64,000 bases of DNA from Hyalangium gracile (GTDB taxonomy: Bacteria; Myxococcota; Myxococcia; Myxococcales; Myxococcaceae). The stretch lies in contig NZ_JAHXBG010000017.1 in NCBI RefSeq assembly GCF_020103725.1, positions 177,441-241,440 of the forward strand, in the 5' to 3' direction. Below the pieces are notes generated by a model. The model was given only the letters and a program-made list of their open reading frames with translations. It was not told the DNA's origin and searched no databases. Both the position numbers and the translations under genes were made by a program. Shown piece by piece: positions 1-9,200 of the stretch (the first letter of the stretch is position 1; every line of letters begins with the position of its first letter).

Positions 1-2
1 TG

Positions 3-182
3 CTGCTGGCCATCCCTCCAGAGCGCGCGGGAGCTTTCGAGCGGGCGTGCGCCCGAGCCGGAGAGCGGGTGACACGCATCGGCCGGCTGACCCGAGAAAG
101 ACGCAGGGTGGTGAAAGATTCCAGCGGACGGCTGATCCCTCCTCCAGCAGGCTTCGATCACTTCCGGTCGTCTGGCCGGTAG
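3..182 (+). CDS. thiL: Thiamine-monophosphate kinase, C-terminal fragment (partial at left edge)
   Basis: An open frame enters from the left edge and stops at the TAG at 180-182. The 59 visible residues begin LLAIPPERAGAFERAC, contain VTRIGRL and end in PPAGFDHFRSSGR. The pattern of a (V/I)PPERA strand, a TRIG turn and a terminal G(F/Y)DHF is what I know from the C-terminus of ThiL, which phosphorylates thiamine monophosphate to thiamine diphosphate. The ATP-binding N-terminus lies outside the window. Other members of the same PurM/SelD/HypE fold are possible but less likely, because the GFDHF ending is typical of ThiL. The gene ends just before the candidate promoter of the chemosensory operon and need not be part of it. 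Confidence 0.7.
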   Translation: MLAIPPERAGAFERACARAGERVTRIGRLTRERRRVVKDSSGRLIPPPAGFDHFRSSGR

Positions 183-183
183 A

Positions 184-212
184 TTGACCCTGTCGGACGG
201 CAAGGCTAAACC
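184..212 (+). promoter_or_regulatory. Candidate sigma-70-type promoter of the chemosensory operon
   Basis: TTGACC (184-189) is followed after exactly 17 bases by TAAACC (207-212). The -35 box matches TTGACA at five of six positions; the -10 box is weaker. Transcription would begin near 219, about 33 bases before the GTG used here for the MCP gene. Seen by eye only. Confidence 0.4.
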
Positions 213-251
213 CGTACACGCTCCCGCCGTCCTTCTGGATCCGCCCTACCC

Positions 252-1610
252 GTGCGCCGCCCCCTTCGCGACGAACTCTCTCCAGGTCTCTCCCCCCGCC
301 GCGAGCCCCTGCAGCGGCTCCTCCGCTCCGTGGAGGCGGCCGATGGGAGCGAGCGGATCGTCTCGTTGCACCGGAAGATCCTCACCGGGTACGTGCTGCT
401 CGGCGCGGCGCTGGTGTTCGCCATGGCGGTGCTCCAGCGCTTCGAGCTGGGCCTGCGCTGGCAGGTGCCCATCGGCTTCTTCCTGACCATCGTGGCCGCC
501 CTCACGCTGCCCCGGCTGCTGGCGCGGGTGAACCGCGTGCGCGTGCTGTCGCGCTCCGCCTTCGAGATCTCCCAGGGCGACCTGTCCAAGCCCGTCGAGG
601 CGGACCCCTCCAACCCGCGCGACGAGATCGACGAGCTGACCAGCGCCATCGGCAAGATGCAGGAGAACCTGCGCGAGCTGGTGGGCAAGATCCAGGACAC
701 CGCCAAGAGCGTGGCGGACACCGCCATCGAGGTGCAGCGCTCGGCCGAGAACGTGAACGGCTCCACCGAGGAGGTGGGCTCGTCCATGGAGAAGATCGCC
801 GGCGGCGCCGAGGCCCAGACGATGCTGGTGAGCAAGGCCTCCACCGTCATCACCTCCATGGCCGGCTCCATCCAGCGCACGGCGGCCAGCGCCGATGACG
901 CGGCCCGCACCGCCCTGCAGACGACGCAGGCCGCCGAGGACGGCAGCAAGGCGGCGCGCGAGGCCGGCGACAAGGTGAAGAAGGTGTTCAGCCGCATCGA
1001 GGCGGCCAGCCAGCAGGTGTTCGCCTTCGGCGAGAAGACGCAGGAGATCTCCAAGATCGTCGACGCCATCACCCAGGTGGCGCAGCAGACCAACCTCCTG
1101 GCGCTCAACGCCACCATCGAGGCGGCGCGCGCCGGTGAGTATGGCCGCGGCTTCGCGGTGGTGGCCGACGAGGTGCGCAAGCTGGCCGAGAGCGCTGGCC
1201 GCTCCGCCGAGCAGATCTCCAAGCTGGCCCGGGACATCTCCGGCCAGTCCACCTCCGTGGTGTCCGCCATGAAGGAGGGCATCGAGGAGCTGTCCGAGGG
1301 CCGCGAGGACCTCTCCAACATCCTGCGCTCCATGGGCGCCATCACCGACACCGTGCGCAAGAGCGCCGAGCGGGTGCACCTCATCTCCGAGAGCGCCCGC
1401 GAGCAGCTCGAGGGCAGCAAGGAGATGGTGAAGGCCATCGAGGAGATCTCCCTGGTGGCGCGCAACAACTCCTCCTCCACGGAGGCCATCCAGACGGTCA
1501 TCCAGGAGCAGACCAGCGCCGTGTCACGCATGACGTCGCTGGCCAATGAGCTGACCAACACCTCCGTCGAGCTGCAGAGCGTGGTCCGCAGCTTCCGGCT
1601 CGACCGGTGA
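252..1610 (+). CDS. difA: DifA-like methyl-accepting chemotaxis protein
   Basis: This 452-residue chemoreceptor has two membrane segments (about 43-61 and 72-90) separated by only about ten residues, so it has essentially no periplasmic sensor domain. A HAMP region follows (about 91-145), then a long coiled coil with the conserved signalling tip around 270-310 ([18 protein letters not shown], then [13 protein letters not shown]). That layout matches DifA of Myxococcus xanthus, which feeds the Dif pathway controlling exopolysaccharide production. It is the first gene of a five-gene chemosensory operon and its stop is 22 bases before the CheW gene. Start choice is uncertain: GTG 252 gives the full frame, and GTG 330 (residue 27) is an alternative; neither has a good Shine-Dalgarno sequence. 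Assignment to DifA rests on topology and gene order. Confidence 0.85.
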   Translation: MRRPLRDELSPGLSPRREPLQRLLRSVEAADGSERIVSLHRKILTGYVLLGAALVFAMAVLQRFELGLRWQVPIGFFLTIVAALTLPRLLARVNRVRVLSRSAFEISQGDLSKPVEADPSNPRDEIDELTSAIGKMQENLRELVGKIQDTAKSVADTAIEVQRSAENVNGSTEEVGSSMEKIAGGAEAQTMLVSKASTVITSMAGSIQRTAASADDAARTALQTTQAAEDGSKAAREAGDKVKKVFSRIEAASQQVFAFGEKTQEISKIVDAITQVAQQTNLLALNATIEAARAGEYGRGFAVVADEVRKLAESAGRSAEQISKLARDISGQSTSVVSAMKEGIEELSEGREDLSNILRSMGAITDTVRKSAERVHLISESAREQLEGSKEMVKAIEEISLVARNNSSSTEAIQTVIQEQTSAVSRMTSLANELTNTSVELQSVVRSFRLDR

Positions 1611-1631
1611 GCCACTCGCCCTGGAGGAACC

Positions 1632-2054
1632 GTGCGGCACGTCATCTTCCGGGTGGAGAAGGAGCGCTACGGGCTGCCCCTCTCGTCGGTCCGCGAGGTG
1701 GTGGTACCCCCCGAGCGCTTCACCCGGGTGCCGCGCGCCCCCGCCGCCATCTCCGGGGTGATGAACCTGCGCGGCCGCGTCGTCACGGTGGTGGAGATGC
1801 GGCAGTTGCTGGGATTGCCTGGACAGTCGCCCCCCTCGCGCGTTCTGTTGCTGGACCGGGGACGTCGGGATTTGGGATTCTTGGTCACGGACGTGGATGG
1901 AATCGAAGCACTGGAGCGGGTGAGCACGGCGGCGCCAGGAAAGGCCGTACTGGCGGTCCGGGGAGTGGCCAGGCTGAAAGGCCTGGGGGTGACCGTGCTG
2001 GATCCCGAAGGGCTGGATGCGGCGGTGGTGGCATTGTTCACCCCGCAGAAGTGA
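1632..2054 (+). CDS. difC: CheW-like coupling protein (DifC-like)
   Basis: A 140-residue CheW-domain protein that should couple the upstream receptor to the CheA kinase. It has the CheW beta-barrel pattern: an N-terminal strand ([20 protein letters not shown]), the [14 protein letters not shown] segment near the middle and a C-terminal [20 protein letters not shown] stretch. It is a single CheW domain of normal to slightly short length. The GTG at 1632 is preceded by CTGGAGGAAC, a reasonable ribosome binding site, and lies 21 bases after the receptor stop. In M. xanthus a gene called difB sits between difA and difC; there is no room for one here. Confidence 0.87.
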   Translation: MRHVIFRVEKERYGLPLSSVREVVVPPERFTRVPRAPAAISGVMNLRGRVVTVVEMRQLLGLPGQSPPSRVLLLDRGRRDLGFLVTDVDGIEALERVSTAAPGKAVLAVRGVARLKGLGVTVLDPEGLDAAVVALFTPQK

Positions 2055-2126
2055 GTAGCCCTTCAAAATGCGCGGGTGCTAGGCTCCGCGCTCCTCTCGA
2101 GGCCTTACGCGGAGGCGACGCTTCAC

Positions 2127-2498
2127 ATGGCTGCTAAGCGGGTCCTGGTCGTTGATGACGCCATCTTCATGCGCAACATGATCAAGGACATCTTCGCGTC
2201 CGGCGGGTTCGAGGTGGTCGGCGAGGCCGCCAACGGCCTGGAGGCCGTGGAGAAGTACAAGGAGCTCAAGCCGGACCTCACGACGATGGACATCGTCATG
2301 CCCTTCAAGAGCGGCATCGAGGCCACGCGGGAGATCCTCAAGCACGACAGCAACGCGGTCGTCATCATGTGCTCGGCGCTGGGCCAGGAGAGCCTGGTGA
2401 TGGAGGCCATCGAGGCGGGCGCCTCGGACTTCATCGTCAAGCCGTTCCGCGCCGAGGACGTGCTGGCCGTGGTGAAGAAGGTCCTGGGCGACGGCTAG
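2127..2498 (+). CDS. difD: CheY-like single-domain response regulator (DifD-like)
   Basis: A 123-residue stand-alone receiver domain. The acidic pair is D10-D11 (VLVVDDA), the phospho-acceptor is D55 (TTMDIVMP), the conserved hydroxyl residue is S83 (IMCSALG) and the conserved lysine is K105 (FIVKPF). No output domain is present, so it should act by protein contact, as CheY does. In M. xanthus DifD diverts phosphate from DifE and so dampens exopolysaccharide signalling; the same role is inferred here. ATG 2127 follows a GGAGG about ten bases upstream. The CheA gene starts 44 bases after its stop. Confidence 0.88.
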   Translation: MAAKRVLVVDDAIFMRNMIKDIFASGGFEVVGEAANGLEAVEKYKELKPDLTTMDIVMPFKSGIEATREILKHDSNAVVIMCSALGQESLVMEAIEAGASDFIVKPFRAEDVLAVVKKVLGDG

Positions 2499-2542
2499 CG
2501 CACCCCGCGCTGCTCCGCCCCGCTGCCCCAGGGAGGCCCGGC

Positions 2543-4642
2543 ATGGCGATGGACATGTCCCGGTACCTCGGGCTCTTCGTCACCGAGGCCAGTGAGCACC
2601 TCGAGGCGCTCGGCAGGGACCTGGTCCAGCTCGAGAAGGAGGGCGGGGCCAGCGCCGTGGACTCGATGTTCCGCCACGCCCACTCCGTCAAGGGCATGGC
2701 CTCCTCCATGGGCTTCGAGCCCATCGCCACGCTCGCCCACCGCGTGGAGGACCTGGTGGACGCCGTCCGCCAGGACGCCACCCGGCTCAACCGCGAGCTG
2801 GTGGACCTGCTGCTGTCGGCCACGGACACCCTGCTGTCGCAGGTGCGCACGGTGGCGGAGAACAAGCCGCCGGAAGAGGCCAGCACGCTGCTGACCCAGC
2901 TGGCCGCCCGCGTGTCCGCCATCACCGGCCAGGCCCCCGCGCCCACGCGGGTGATGAAGGCCACGGCCCTGCGCAACACGCCCGCGCCCCTTCCTCGCCC
3001 CGAGCCCGGCGTTCCGCCGCCCGCCTCGAGCGGAGCGCCCGCCACGTCGCCGCGCGCCGAGCCTTCCGCTCCAGCAGGACTGGGGCCGCCTCCGGGGGTC
3101 GCGCCGGGGACTCCGCCACCGCCCCCCAAGGCCACGGAGGTCCGGCTGGACGCGGGCCCCCAGGCGCGCTGGGCCGTGAAGGTGCGCGTGGTGCCGACGT
3201 GCCAGGTGCCCGGCGTGCGGGCGTTCCTGGTGCACAAGCGGTTGTCCGGGCTGGGCGCCATCAGCGAGCTGCGGCCCGCGCTGGAGGACTTGAAGGCCGG
3301 GCGCATCCCGGACGGCCTCATCCAGTGCGAGGTGGAGACGTCGGCGGGCGAGCAGGGCATCCAGGGCGCGCTGCGCAACGTGTCCGAGGTGGAGCTGGTC
3401 TCCATCAAGCCCGTCATCACCACGCCGCCTCCGGTGGCGGTGCCGGCTCCGTCGTCCGAGGCTCCCCGCGCCAGTGGCGAGGCCGCGCCCCGGACGGTGC
3501 GCGTGCGCACCGAGCTGCTGGACTACTTTCTGGACACGGTGGGGGAGCTGATGCTCGCCACCGCGCGGCTGCGCGAGGTGGGCAAGGAGCTGCCGGAGAA
3601 CGTGCGGCCTCCGCTGGAGGAGGGCGTCTACCGGCTCCACGCGCTGGTGAAGGACCTGCACGACAAGGTCATGTCGGCGCGCATGACGCCGCTGTCGCTC
3701 ATCACGGACCGGCTGCCACGCGCGGCGCGGGACATCGCTCGCAAGCGCGGGCGCGACGTGGACCTGGTCATCACCGGCGCCGAGATTGAGCTCGACCGGG
3801 CCATCCTGGATGACCTGGCCGACCCGATGATGCACATCCTGCGCAACTGCATCGACCACGGGCTGGAGTCGCCCGAGGAGCGCGCCGCCGCGGGCAAGAG
3901 CCCCAAGGGCAAGGTCCAGGTGTCGGTGCGCCGCGCCAGGGACAGGGTCGTCATCGAGATCGACGACGACGGCCGGGGCATGAACGCGGAGAAGCTCAAG
4001 TCGGCCGCGGTGGCCCGAGGCTCCATCACCGCCGAGGCCGCGGCGCGCATGGGCGACCGCGAGGCCTTCATGCTCGCCTGCCTGCCGGGCGTGTCCACGG
4101 CCAAGGACGTGTCGGAGATCTCCGGCCGCGGTGTGGGCATGGACGCCGTGAAGCGTGTGGTGGAGAACGTTGGCGGCACGCTGGAGATCGACAGCGAGAA
4201 GGGCAAGGGCACGCGCTTCACGCTGCGTCTGCCCCTCACGGTGGCGGTGGTCCACCTGCTCCTGGTGGAGGTGGGAGAGGAGGTGTTCGGCCTGCCCATC
4301 GCCAAGGTGGTGGGCGCTCAGGAGGTCGACGCCGAGAAGCTCAGCCGCAGCCGGGACACGGCGCTACTGCCCCACGGCAATACGCTGCTGCCGGTGCACG
4401 AGCTGGATGAGCTGGTGGGCCTGCCCGCGCCAGCCAGACGCGGAGTGCGGCCTTTTGTGGTGATGGAGGGAGATGCGGGGAAGGTGGCTTTGGCGGTGGA
4501 TCGCCTGCTGGGGCAGGAAGAAGTGGTGCTCAAGCCACTATCTCGGCCCTTGGACTTGCTACCGGGCCTTTCTGGGGTGACCATTCTGGGCAGTGGCCGT
4601 CCGGTCTTCATCCTGGACGTGCCGAGGTTACTGTCCGCGTGA
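2543..4642 (+). CDS. difE: CheA-type histidine kinase (DifE-like)
   Basis: A 699-residue hybrid-free CheA. Domain order: an HPt domain (about 1-125) with phospho-acceptor H47 in HAHSVKGM; a Pro/Ala-rich linker (about 130-210); a P2-like region (about 212-295); the dimerisation helices starting near 318 (TVRVRTELLDYFLDTVGELM); the ATPase domain with N box HILRNCIDHG near 431, G1 DDDGRGM near 474 and G2 GRGVGMDAV near 528; and a C-terminal CheW-like regulatory domain (about 560-699). All catalytic motifs look intact. The TGA overlaps the GTG of the CheC gene, so the two are probably translationally coupled. ATG 2543 follows GGGAGG at good spacing. Confidence 0.9.
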   Translation: MAMDMSRYLGLFVTEASEHLEALGRDLVQLEKEGGASAVDSMFRHAHSVKGMASSMGFEPIATLAHRVEDLVDAVRQDATRLNRELVDLLLSATDTLLSQVRTVAENKPPEEASTLLTQLAARVSAITGQAPAPTRVMKATALRNTPAPLPRPEPGVPPPASSGAPATSPRAEPSAPAGLGPPPGVAPGTPPPPPKATEVRLDAGPQARWAVKVRVVPTCQVPGVRAFLVHKRLSGLGAISELRPALEDLKAGRIPDGLIQCEVETSAGEQGIQGALRNVSEVELVSIKPVITTPPPVAVPAPSSEAPRASGEAAPRTVRVRTELLDYFLDTVGELMLATARLREVGKELPENVRPPLEEGVYRLHALVKDLHDKVMSARMTPLSLITDRLPRAARDIARKRGRDVDLVITGAEIELDRAILDDLADPMMHILRNCIDHGLESPEERAAAGKSPKGKVQVSVRRARDRVVIEIDDDGRGMNAEKLKSAAVARGSITAEAAARMGDREAFMLACLPGVSTAKDVSEISGRGVGMDAVKRVVENVGGTLEIDSEKGKGTRFTLRLPLTVAVVHLLLVEVGEEVFGLPIAKVVGAQEVDAEKLSRSRDTALLPHGNTLLPVHELDELVGLPAPARRGVRPFVVMEGDAGKVALAVDRLLGQEEVVLKPLSRPLDLLPGLSGVTILGSGRPVFILDVPRLLSA

Positions 4643-5238
4643 ACGCTCCAGTTCCCAGCGAGGCTCAGCTCGACGTGCTGCGCGAAGTGGCCAACATTGG
4701 CTGCGGGCACGCGGTCAACGCGCTCGCGCGCCTGGTGGGCGGCAAGCGGGTCGAGCTGTCCGTGCCGCGGGTCATCGTCACCACGGCCTCCGAGGTGGCC
4801 GAGCAGCTGGGCGGGGAGGAGGTCGTCACCAGCGTGAAGCTGGGCATCGTGGGGGAGCTGCGCGGGCTGATGCTCTTCGTGATGCCCTCGCGCGACAGCG
4901 CGGCGCTGGGCAAGGTGCTGCTGGGGCACGTCATCGGTGGGGTGGAGCTGGAGAGCGCGCTCTCCGAGGCGGCGAACATCGTCGCCAGCGCGTGCCTGTC
5001 CGCCATTGGCAAGCTGACGCGGTGGAGGCTGCTGCCCACGGTGCCGGAGCTGCGTGGAGGCTCGGCCCGCGAGGTGGTGGGCGCCGCGCTGCGCGACACC
5101 GAGGGCCAGCAGACCAGCAAGGTGGTGGTGCTGGAGGCGCGCTTCTCCGCGTCCAGCGCGCCGCCGGTGTCGGGGCGGATGCTCCTGGTGCTGGAGCGGG
5201 ACAGCTCCAGCGCGCTGCTCCACCGCCTGGGCGTGTAG
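4639..5238 (+). CDS. difG: CheC-family CheY-phosphate phosphatase (DifG-like)
   Basis: A 199-residue CheC protein. Both phosphatase half-sites are visible as E-x-x-N pairs: E16/N19 in LREVANIG and E110/N113 in LSEAANIV, each leading into a helix as in the CheC/CheX family. CheC removes phosphate from CheY-P; in M. xanthus DifG does so for DifD. The GTG start overlaps the CheA stop (GTGA). It closes the recognisable chemosensory set. No CheB or CheR lies here, as in the M. xanthus dif locus, where receptor methylation enzymes are not part of the cluster. Confidence 0.87.
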   Translation: MNAPVPSEAQLDVLREVANIGCGHAVNALARLVGGKRVELSVPRVIVTTASEVAEQLGGEEVVTSVKLGIVGELRGLMLFVMPSRDSAALGKVLLGHVIGGVELESALSEAANIVASACLSAIGKLTRWRLLPTVPELRGGSAREVVGAALRDTEGQQTSKVVVLEARFSASSAPPVSGRMLLVLERDSSSALLHRLGV

Positions 5239-5292
5239 CCTCCGGCTTCTCTCGCGTTCTCCTCCCGGCCGGTTTGGGGTAGAGGGGCGCGC

Positions 5293-6045
5293 ATGGACGA
5301 GAAGGCGCTCGCGCAGCTGCTGAACCAGGTGAAGGGTGGCAAGGTCTCCGTGGACGACGCGGTCCACCGGCTGAAGGACTTGCCGTTCGCGGAGCTGGGC
5401 TATGCCACGCTGGACACGCACCGCTCGCTGCGGTTCGGCTTCCCGGAGGTGGTGCTGGGCGAGCCAAAGACGGTGGAGCAGCTGCTGGGCATCGTCGGCG
5501 CGCTGGTGGAGCGCAAGCAGACGGTGCTGGTGACGCGGCTGCAGCCGGACAAGGCCGAGGCGCTGCTGGCCCGCTTCCCGAAGGGCGAGTACCACTCGGT
5601 GGCGCGCATCTTCCACATCAAGCAGGGCAAGCGGCGGGCGGGCACCGTGGCCGTCGTCACCGCGGGCACCAGCGACATCCCCGTGGCCGAGGAGGCCGCG
5701 CTCACGGCCGAGGCCATGGGCGCCACGGTGCGGCGCGTGTACGACGTGGGCGTGGCGGGCATCCACCGGCTGCTGCGGCGGCGCGAGGAGATCCAGGAGT
5801 GCCACGCGGCGGTGGTGGTGGCGGGGATGGAGGGCGCGCTGGCGAGCGCCCTGGGCGGGCTGGTGGGCATCCCCGTGGTGGCGGTGCCCACGTCGGTGGG
5901 CTACGGGGCGAACTTCGGCGGCGTGTCCGCGCTGCTGGCGATGGTGAACTCCTGCGCGTCCAACGTCGCCGTGGTGAACATCGACAACGGCTTCGGCGGG
6001 GGCTTCTACGCGACGCTCATCTCCAGGACGCGGGGCCGGCGCTAG
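5293..6045 (+). CDS. larB: LarB-type nickel pincer cofactor biosynthesis carboxylase/hydrolase
   Basis: A 250-residue protein with a PurE-like C-terminal half. Visible blocks are VVTAGTSDIPVAEEAALTAE (from about 118), YDVGVAGIHRLL, VVVAGMEGALASALGGLVG and PTSVGYGANFGGVSALLAMV, followed by IDNGFGGGFYA. This pattern defines LarB, which carboxylates and hydrolyses nicotinic acid adenine dinucleotide at the start of nickel pincer cofactor synthesis. It begins 54 bases after the CheC gene on the same strand and may be read from the same transcript, but nothing links it functionally to chemosensing. A larC gene is 12.7 kb away; larA and larE are not in the window. Confidence 0.87.
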   Translation: MDEKALAQLLNQVKGGKVSVDDAVHRLKDLPFAELGYATLDTHRSLRFGFPEVVLGEPKTVEQLLGIVGALVERKQTVLVTRLQPDKAEALLARFPKGEYHSVARIFHIKQGKRRAGTVAVVTAGTSDIPVAEEAALTAEAMGATVRRVYDVGVAGIHRLLRRREEIQECHAAVVVAGMEGALASALGGLVGIPVVAVPTSVGYGANFGGVSALLAMVNSCASNVAVVNIDNGFGGGFYATLISRTRGRR

Positions 6046-6058
6046 GCCCCGTGGCCCA

Positions 6059-6080
6059 GATGCTTGTGACGACAAGCATT
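6059..6080 (+). terminator. Hairpin after the dif-larB operon
   Basis: ATGCTTGT (6060-6067) and ACAAGCAT (6072-6079) form a perfect 8-bp stem with a GACG loop, extendable by a G-T pair. It begins 14 bases after the larB stop. There is no clear T run after it, so it may be a Rho-assisted terminator or an mRNA end-stabilising hairpin. Confidence 0.45.
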
Positions 6081-6133
6081 GCCGGTGAACCCCCGTTTGG
6101 GGCGTTTGGCAGGGTTGAAGGATTGTTGGTTAA

Positions 6134-6203
6134 TTGAAACTTCTCCGTCAGGCGTGCTACTCGTACCGCCCTGGCGGAAAATGCGCGTCCTCTCCGTACG
6201 AGT
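6134..6203 (+). promoter_or_regulatory. Candidate promoter with an 8-bp inverted repeat upstream of the giant protease gene
   Basis: TTGAAA (6134-6139), set in an AT-rich patch, is followed after 18 bases by TACTCG (6158-6163). A perfect inverted repeat, ACTCGTAC (6159-6166) and GTACGAGT (6196-6203), starts inside the proposed -10 box with 29 bases between the arms. This could be an operator pair or a 5' untranslated hairpin. The gene starts 72 bases later. Confidence 0.35.
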
Positions 6204-6275
6204 TGTCGAGCCGTCTGATTCGCATCGAGCGCGTCTCCTCCAGCCACAGAACCGTGTTTGTCGGGGAACACCACG

Positions 6276-9200
6276 ATGACGAAATCAGTGACTCGGCCGC
6301 CTCCTGGAGGCGTCTTGGCGTTGAGCACCCGTGTGCTCGGAGCGGTATGGCTCGTTGCGGCGCTGGCCTGTGAAGGCCCTGGCAGCGAGCCCGAGCAGCA
6401 GCCGGAGGCGCTCCGCACGGACGGGGTGACGCACAAGGTGCAGCTCTCGGCGGAGCAGGCGCGGCAGCTCGAGCAGAGCGGCGCCAACATCCAGCTCATC
6501 GCGGACTACGACGCGTTCAAGCTCGTCGAGGTGGATGAGAAGGCGATGGCGGCCCTGCCCGAGGGCGCCGAGCCGCGCGACGACCTCAACGTCATCCTGC
6601 TCAACGCCGGTACGATCGACACCGCGTCGGCGCACGGCAAGTCGCTGCGCGCGATGAAGCCGCAGCGGTTCGCGGGCAGGCGCCTGCACCTGGTGCAGTT
6701 CGCGGGCCCCATCAAGCCCGAGTGGGTCCAGCAGCTCGAGGCCACCGGCGTGAAGCTGGTGACGTACATCCCCAACAACGCGTACCTGGTGTACGGCGAC
6801 GAGGCGGCGCTCAACGGGCTGCGGAAGCACGTCGCGGCCTCCCGGACCCTCCAGTGGAATGGCGACTACCTGGACGACTACAAGCTGGATCCGTCCATCC
6901 ACAAGCTCCAGACGCCGACCTACGCCATCCAGCTCGTCAAGGACGAGGAGGCCAACGGCCCCACGCTGGAGCTGATCCGCGCCCGGCAGTCGCGCGACGG
7001 CACCATCGGCGAGGCGCTGGGCTACGTGAACGTGGTGGCCTACCTGACGCTGAAGGATCTCCAGGAGATCGCCCAGCGTCCGGACGTGCTGTCCATCCAG
7101 CCGCGCTCCGAGCCGCGCAAGTACGACGAGCGGCAGAACATGATCATCTCCGGCCACGTGGCCGGCAACAGCCCCACGGGTCCGGGCTGGCTGGCGTGGC
7201 TGGCCACCAAGGGCTTCACGCAGGCGCAGTTCACCGCGTCCGGCTTCGGCGTGGACGTGACGGACAGCGGCCTGGACAACGGCACCGCGACGCCCAACCA
7301 CTTCGGCTTCTACGTGGGCGGTGACGTCAGCAACGCCAGCCGCATCGTCTACAACCGCATCGAGGGCACGGGCAGCACGGCGGCCGGCTGCGACGGCCAC
7401 GGCAACCTGAACGCGCACATCGTCGGCGGCTACACCAACAAGACGGGCGCGCCGTTCACGGACGCGGCCGGCTATGCCTACGGCCTGGGCGTGGCGCCCT
7501 TCGTGAAGATGGGCGGCTCCGTCATCTTCGGGCCCGACTGGACCACCCCCGACTACGAGGACCTGCAGTCTCGCGCCTACCGCGACGGCATGCGCATCAG
7601 CACCAACAGCTGGGGCTACACCAGCGGCAACACCTACAACATCGACTGCCAGCAGTACGACGCGCTGGTGCGTGACGCGCAGCCGACCGGCTCCGCGGTT
7701 CCCGCGGCGGGCAACCAGCAGATGGTCATCGTCTTCGCGGCGGGCAACAACGGCCCGGGCGCCAACAGCGTGGCGCCCCCGGGCACCGCGAAGAACGTCT
7801 TCACCGTGGGCGCCTCCGAGAACGTCCAGGCCTTCGGCGGCGCCGATGCCTGCCTCGTGGGCGATAACGGTGCGGACAGCCTCAACGACATCATCGACTT
7901 CTCCGGCCGCGGCCCTGCCTCGGACGGCCGCAAGAAGCCGGACATCGTGGCCCCTGGCACGCACGTGTCCGGTGGCGTGGCGCAGGATGCCACCCAGCGC
8001 GCCAACCCCCCGGCCAACCCGCTGGGCAAGGCGCTCGCGTGCTTCGACGCCAGCGGCGTGTGCGGCGGCCCCAGCAACAACTTCTTCCCGCTGGGCCAGC
8101 AGTGGTACTCGGCCTCCTCCGGTACCAGCCACTCCACGCCGGCCGTCGCGGGCGGCGCGGCGCTGGTGCGCCAGTACTTCATCAACCAGGGTGTCGCTCC
8201 GCCCAGCGCGGCGATGACCAAGGCGTACCTGATGAACACCACCCGCTACCTGACGGGCGTGGACGCCAACGACAACCTCTGGTCCAACAAGCAGGGCATG
8301 GGTCTGATGGACCTGGGCATGGCCTTCGACGGCATCTCGCGCCTGCTGGATGACGAGAACCCGGCCAGGCTCTTCACCTCCACCGGCCAGACGCACACCT
8401 TCACCGGGGCGATCTCGGATCCCACCAAGCCCTTCCGCGTCACCCTGGCGTGGACGGACGCGCCCGGCTCCACCACCGGCAGCGCGTGGAAGAACAACCT
8501 GGACCTGACCGTCAGGATCGGCACCAACACCTACAAGGGCAACGTCTTCACCGGCGCCAACTCGGTGACGGGTGGCGCGGCGGACACCCAGAACAACGTG
8601 GAGAGCGTGTTCCTGCCCGCGGGCACCACGGGCAACTTCTCCATCACGGTGACGGCGGCCAACATCAACTCGGATGGCGTGCCGGGCAATGCCTCCTCGC
8701 TGGACCAGGACTTCGCCCTGGTGGCCTACAACAGCTGCAACACCCTGGCTCCGGTGCCCACCGGCGTGGGGGCCGCCGCCAGTGGCAACAACCGCATCGA
8801 CCTGACGTGGACGGCCAGCAGTGGCGCCGTCTCGTACAACATCTATCGCTCCACCACCGCGGGCGGGCCGTACACCCAGGTGGCCACCGTGACGGCTCCG
8901 TCGTACTCGGACACCACGGTGTCGGGAGGCCTCACCTATTACTACGTGGTGCGCTCGGTGCAGTGCGCGGAGTCCGCCAACTCCACCGAGGTCTCCGCCA
9001 CCGCCACCGGCGCGTGCACGCTGCCGCCCGCGTTCGCGGGCCTCACCAGCGTGACCAACGCCGGGGCGTCCACCTGCGCCAACACGCTCACCTGGGCCGC
9101 GGCCACCCCGGCCTGCGGCGGGACGCTGAGCTACTCCGTCTACCGCGGCACCACCGCGGGCTTCACCCCGTCGGTGGACAACCGGGTCGCCGCGGGCATC

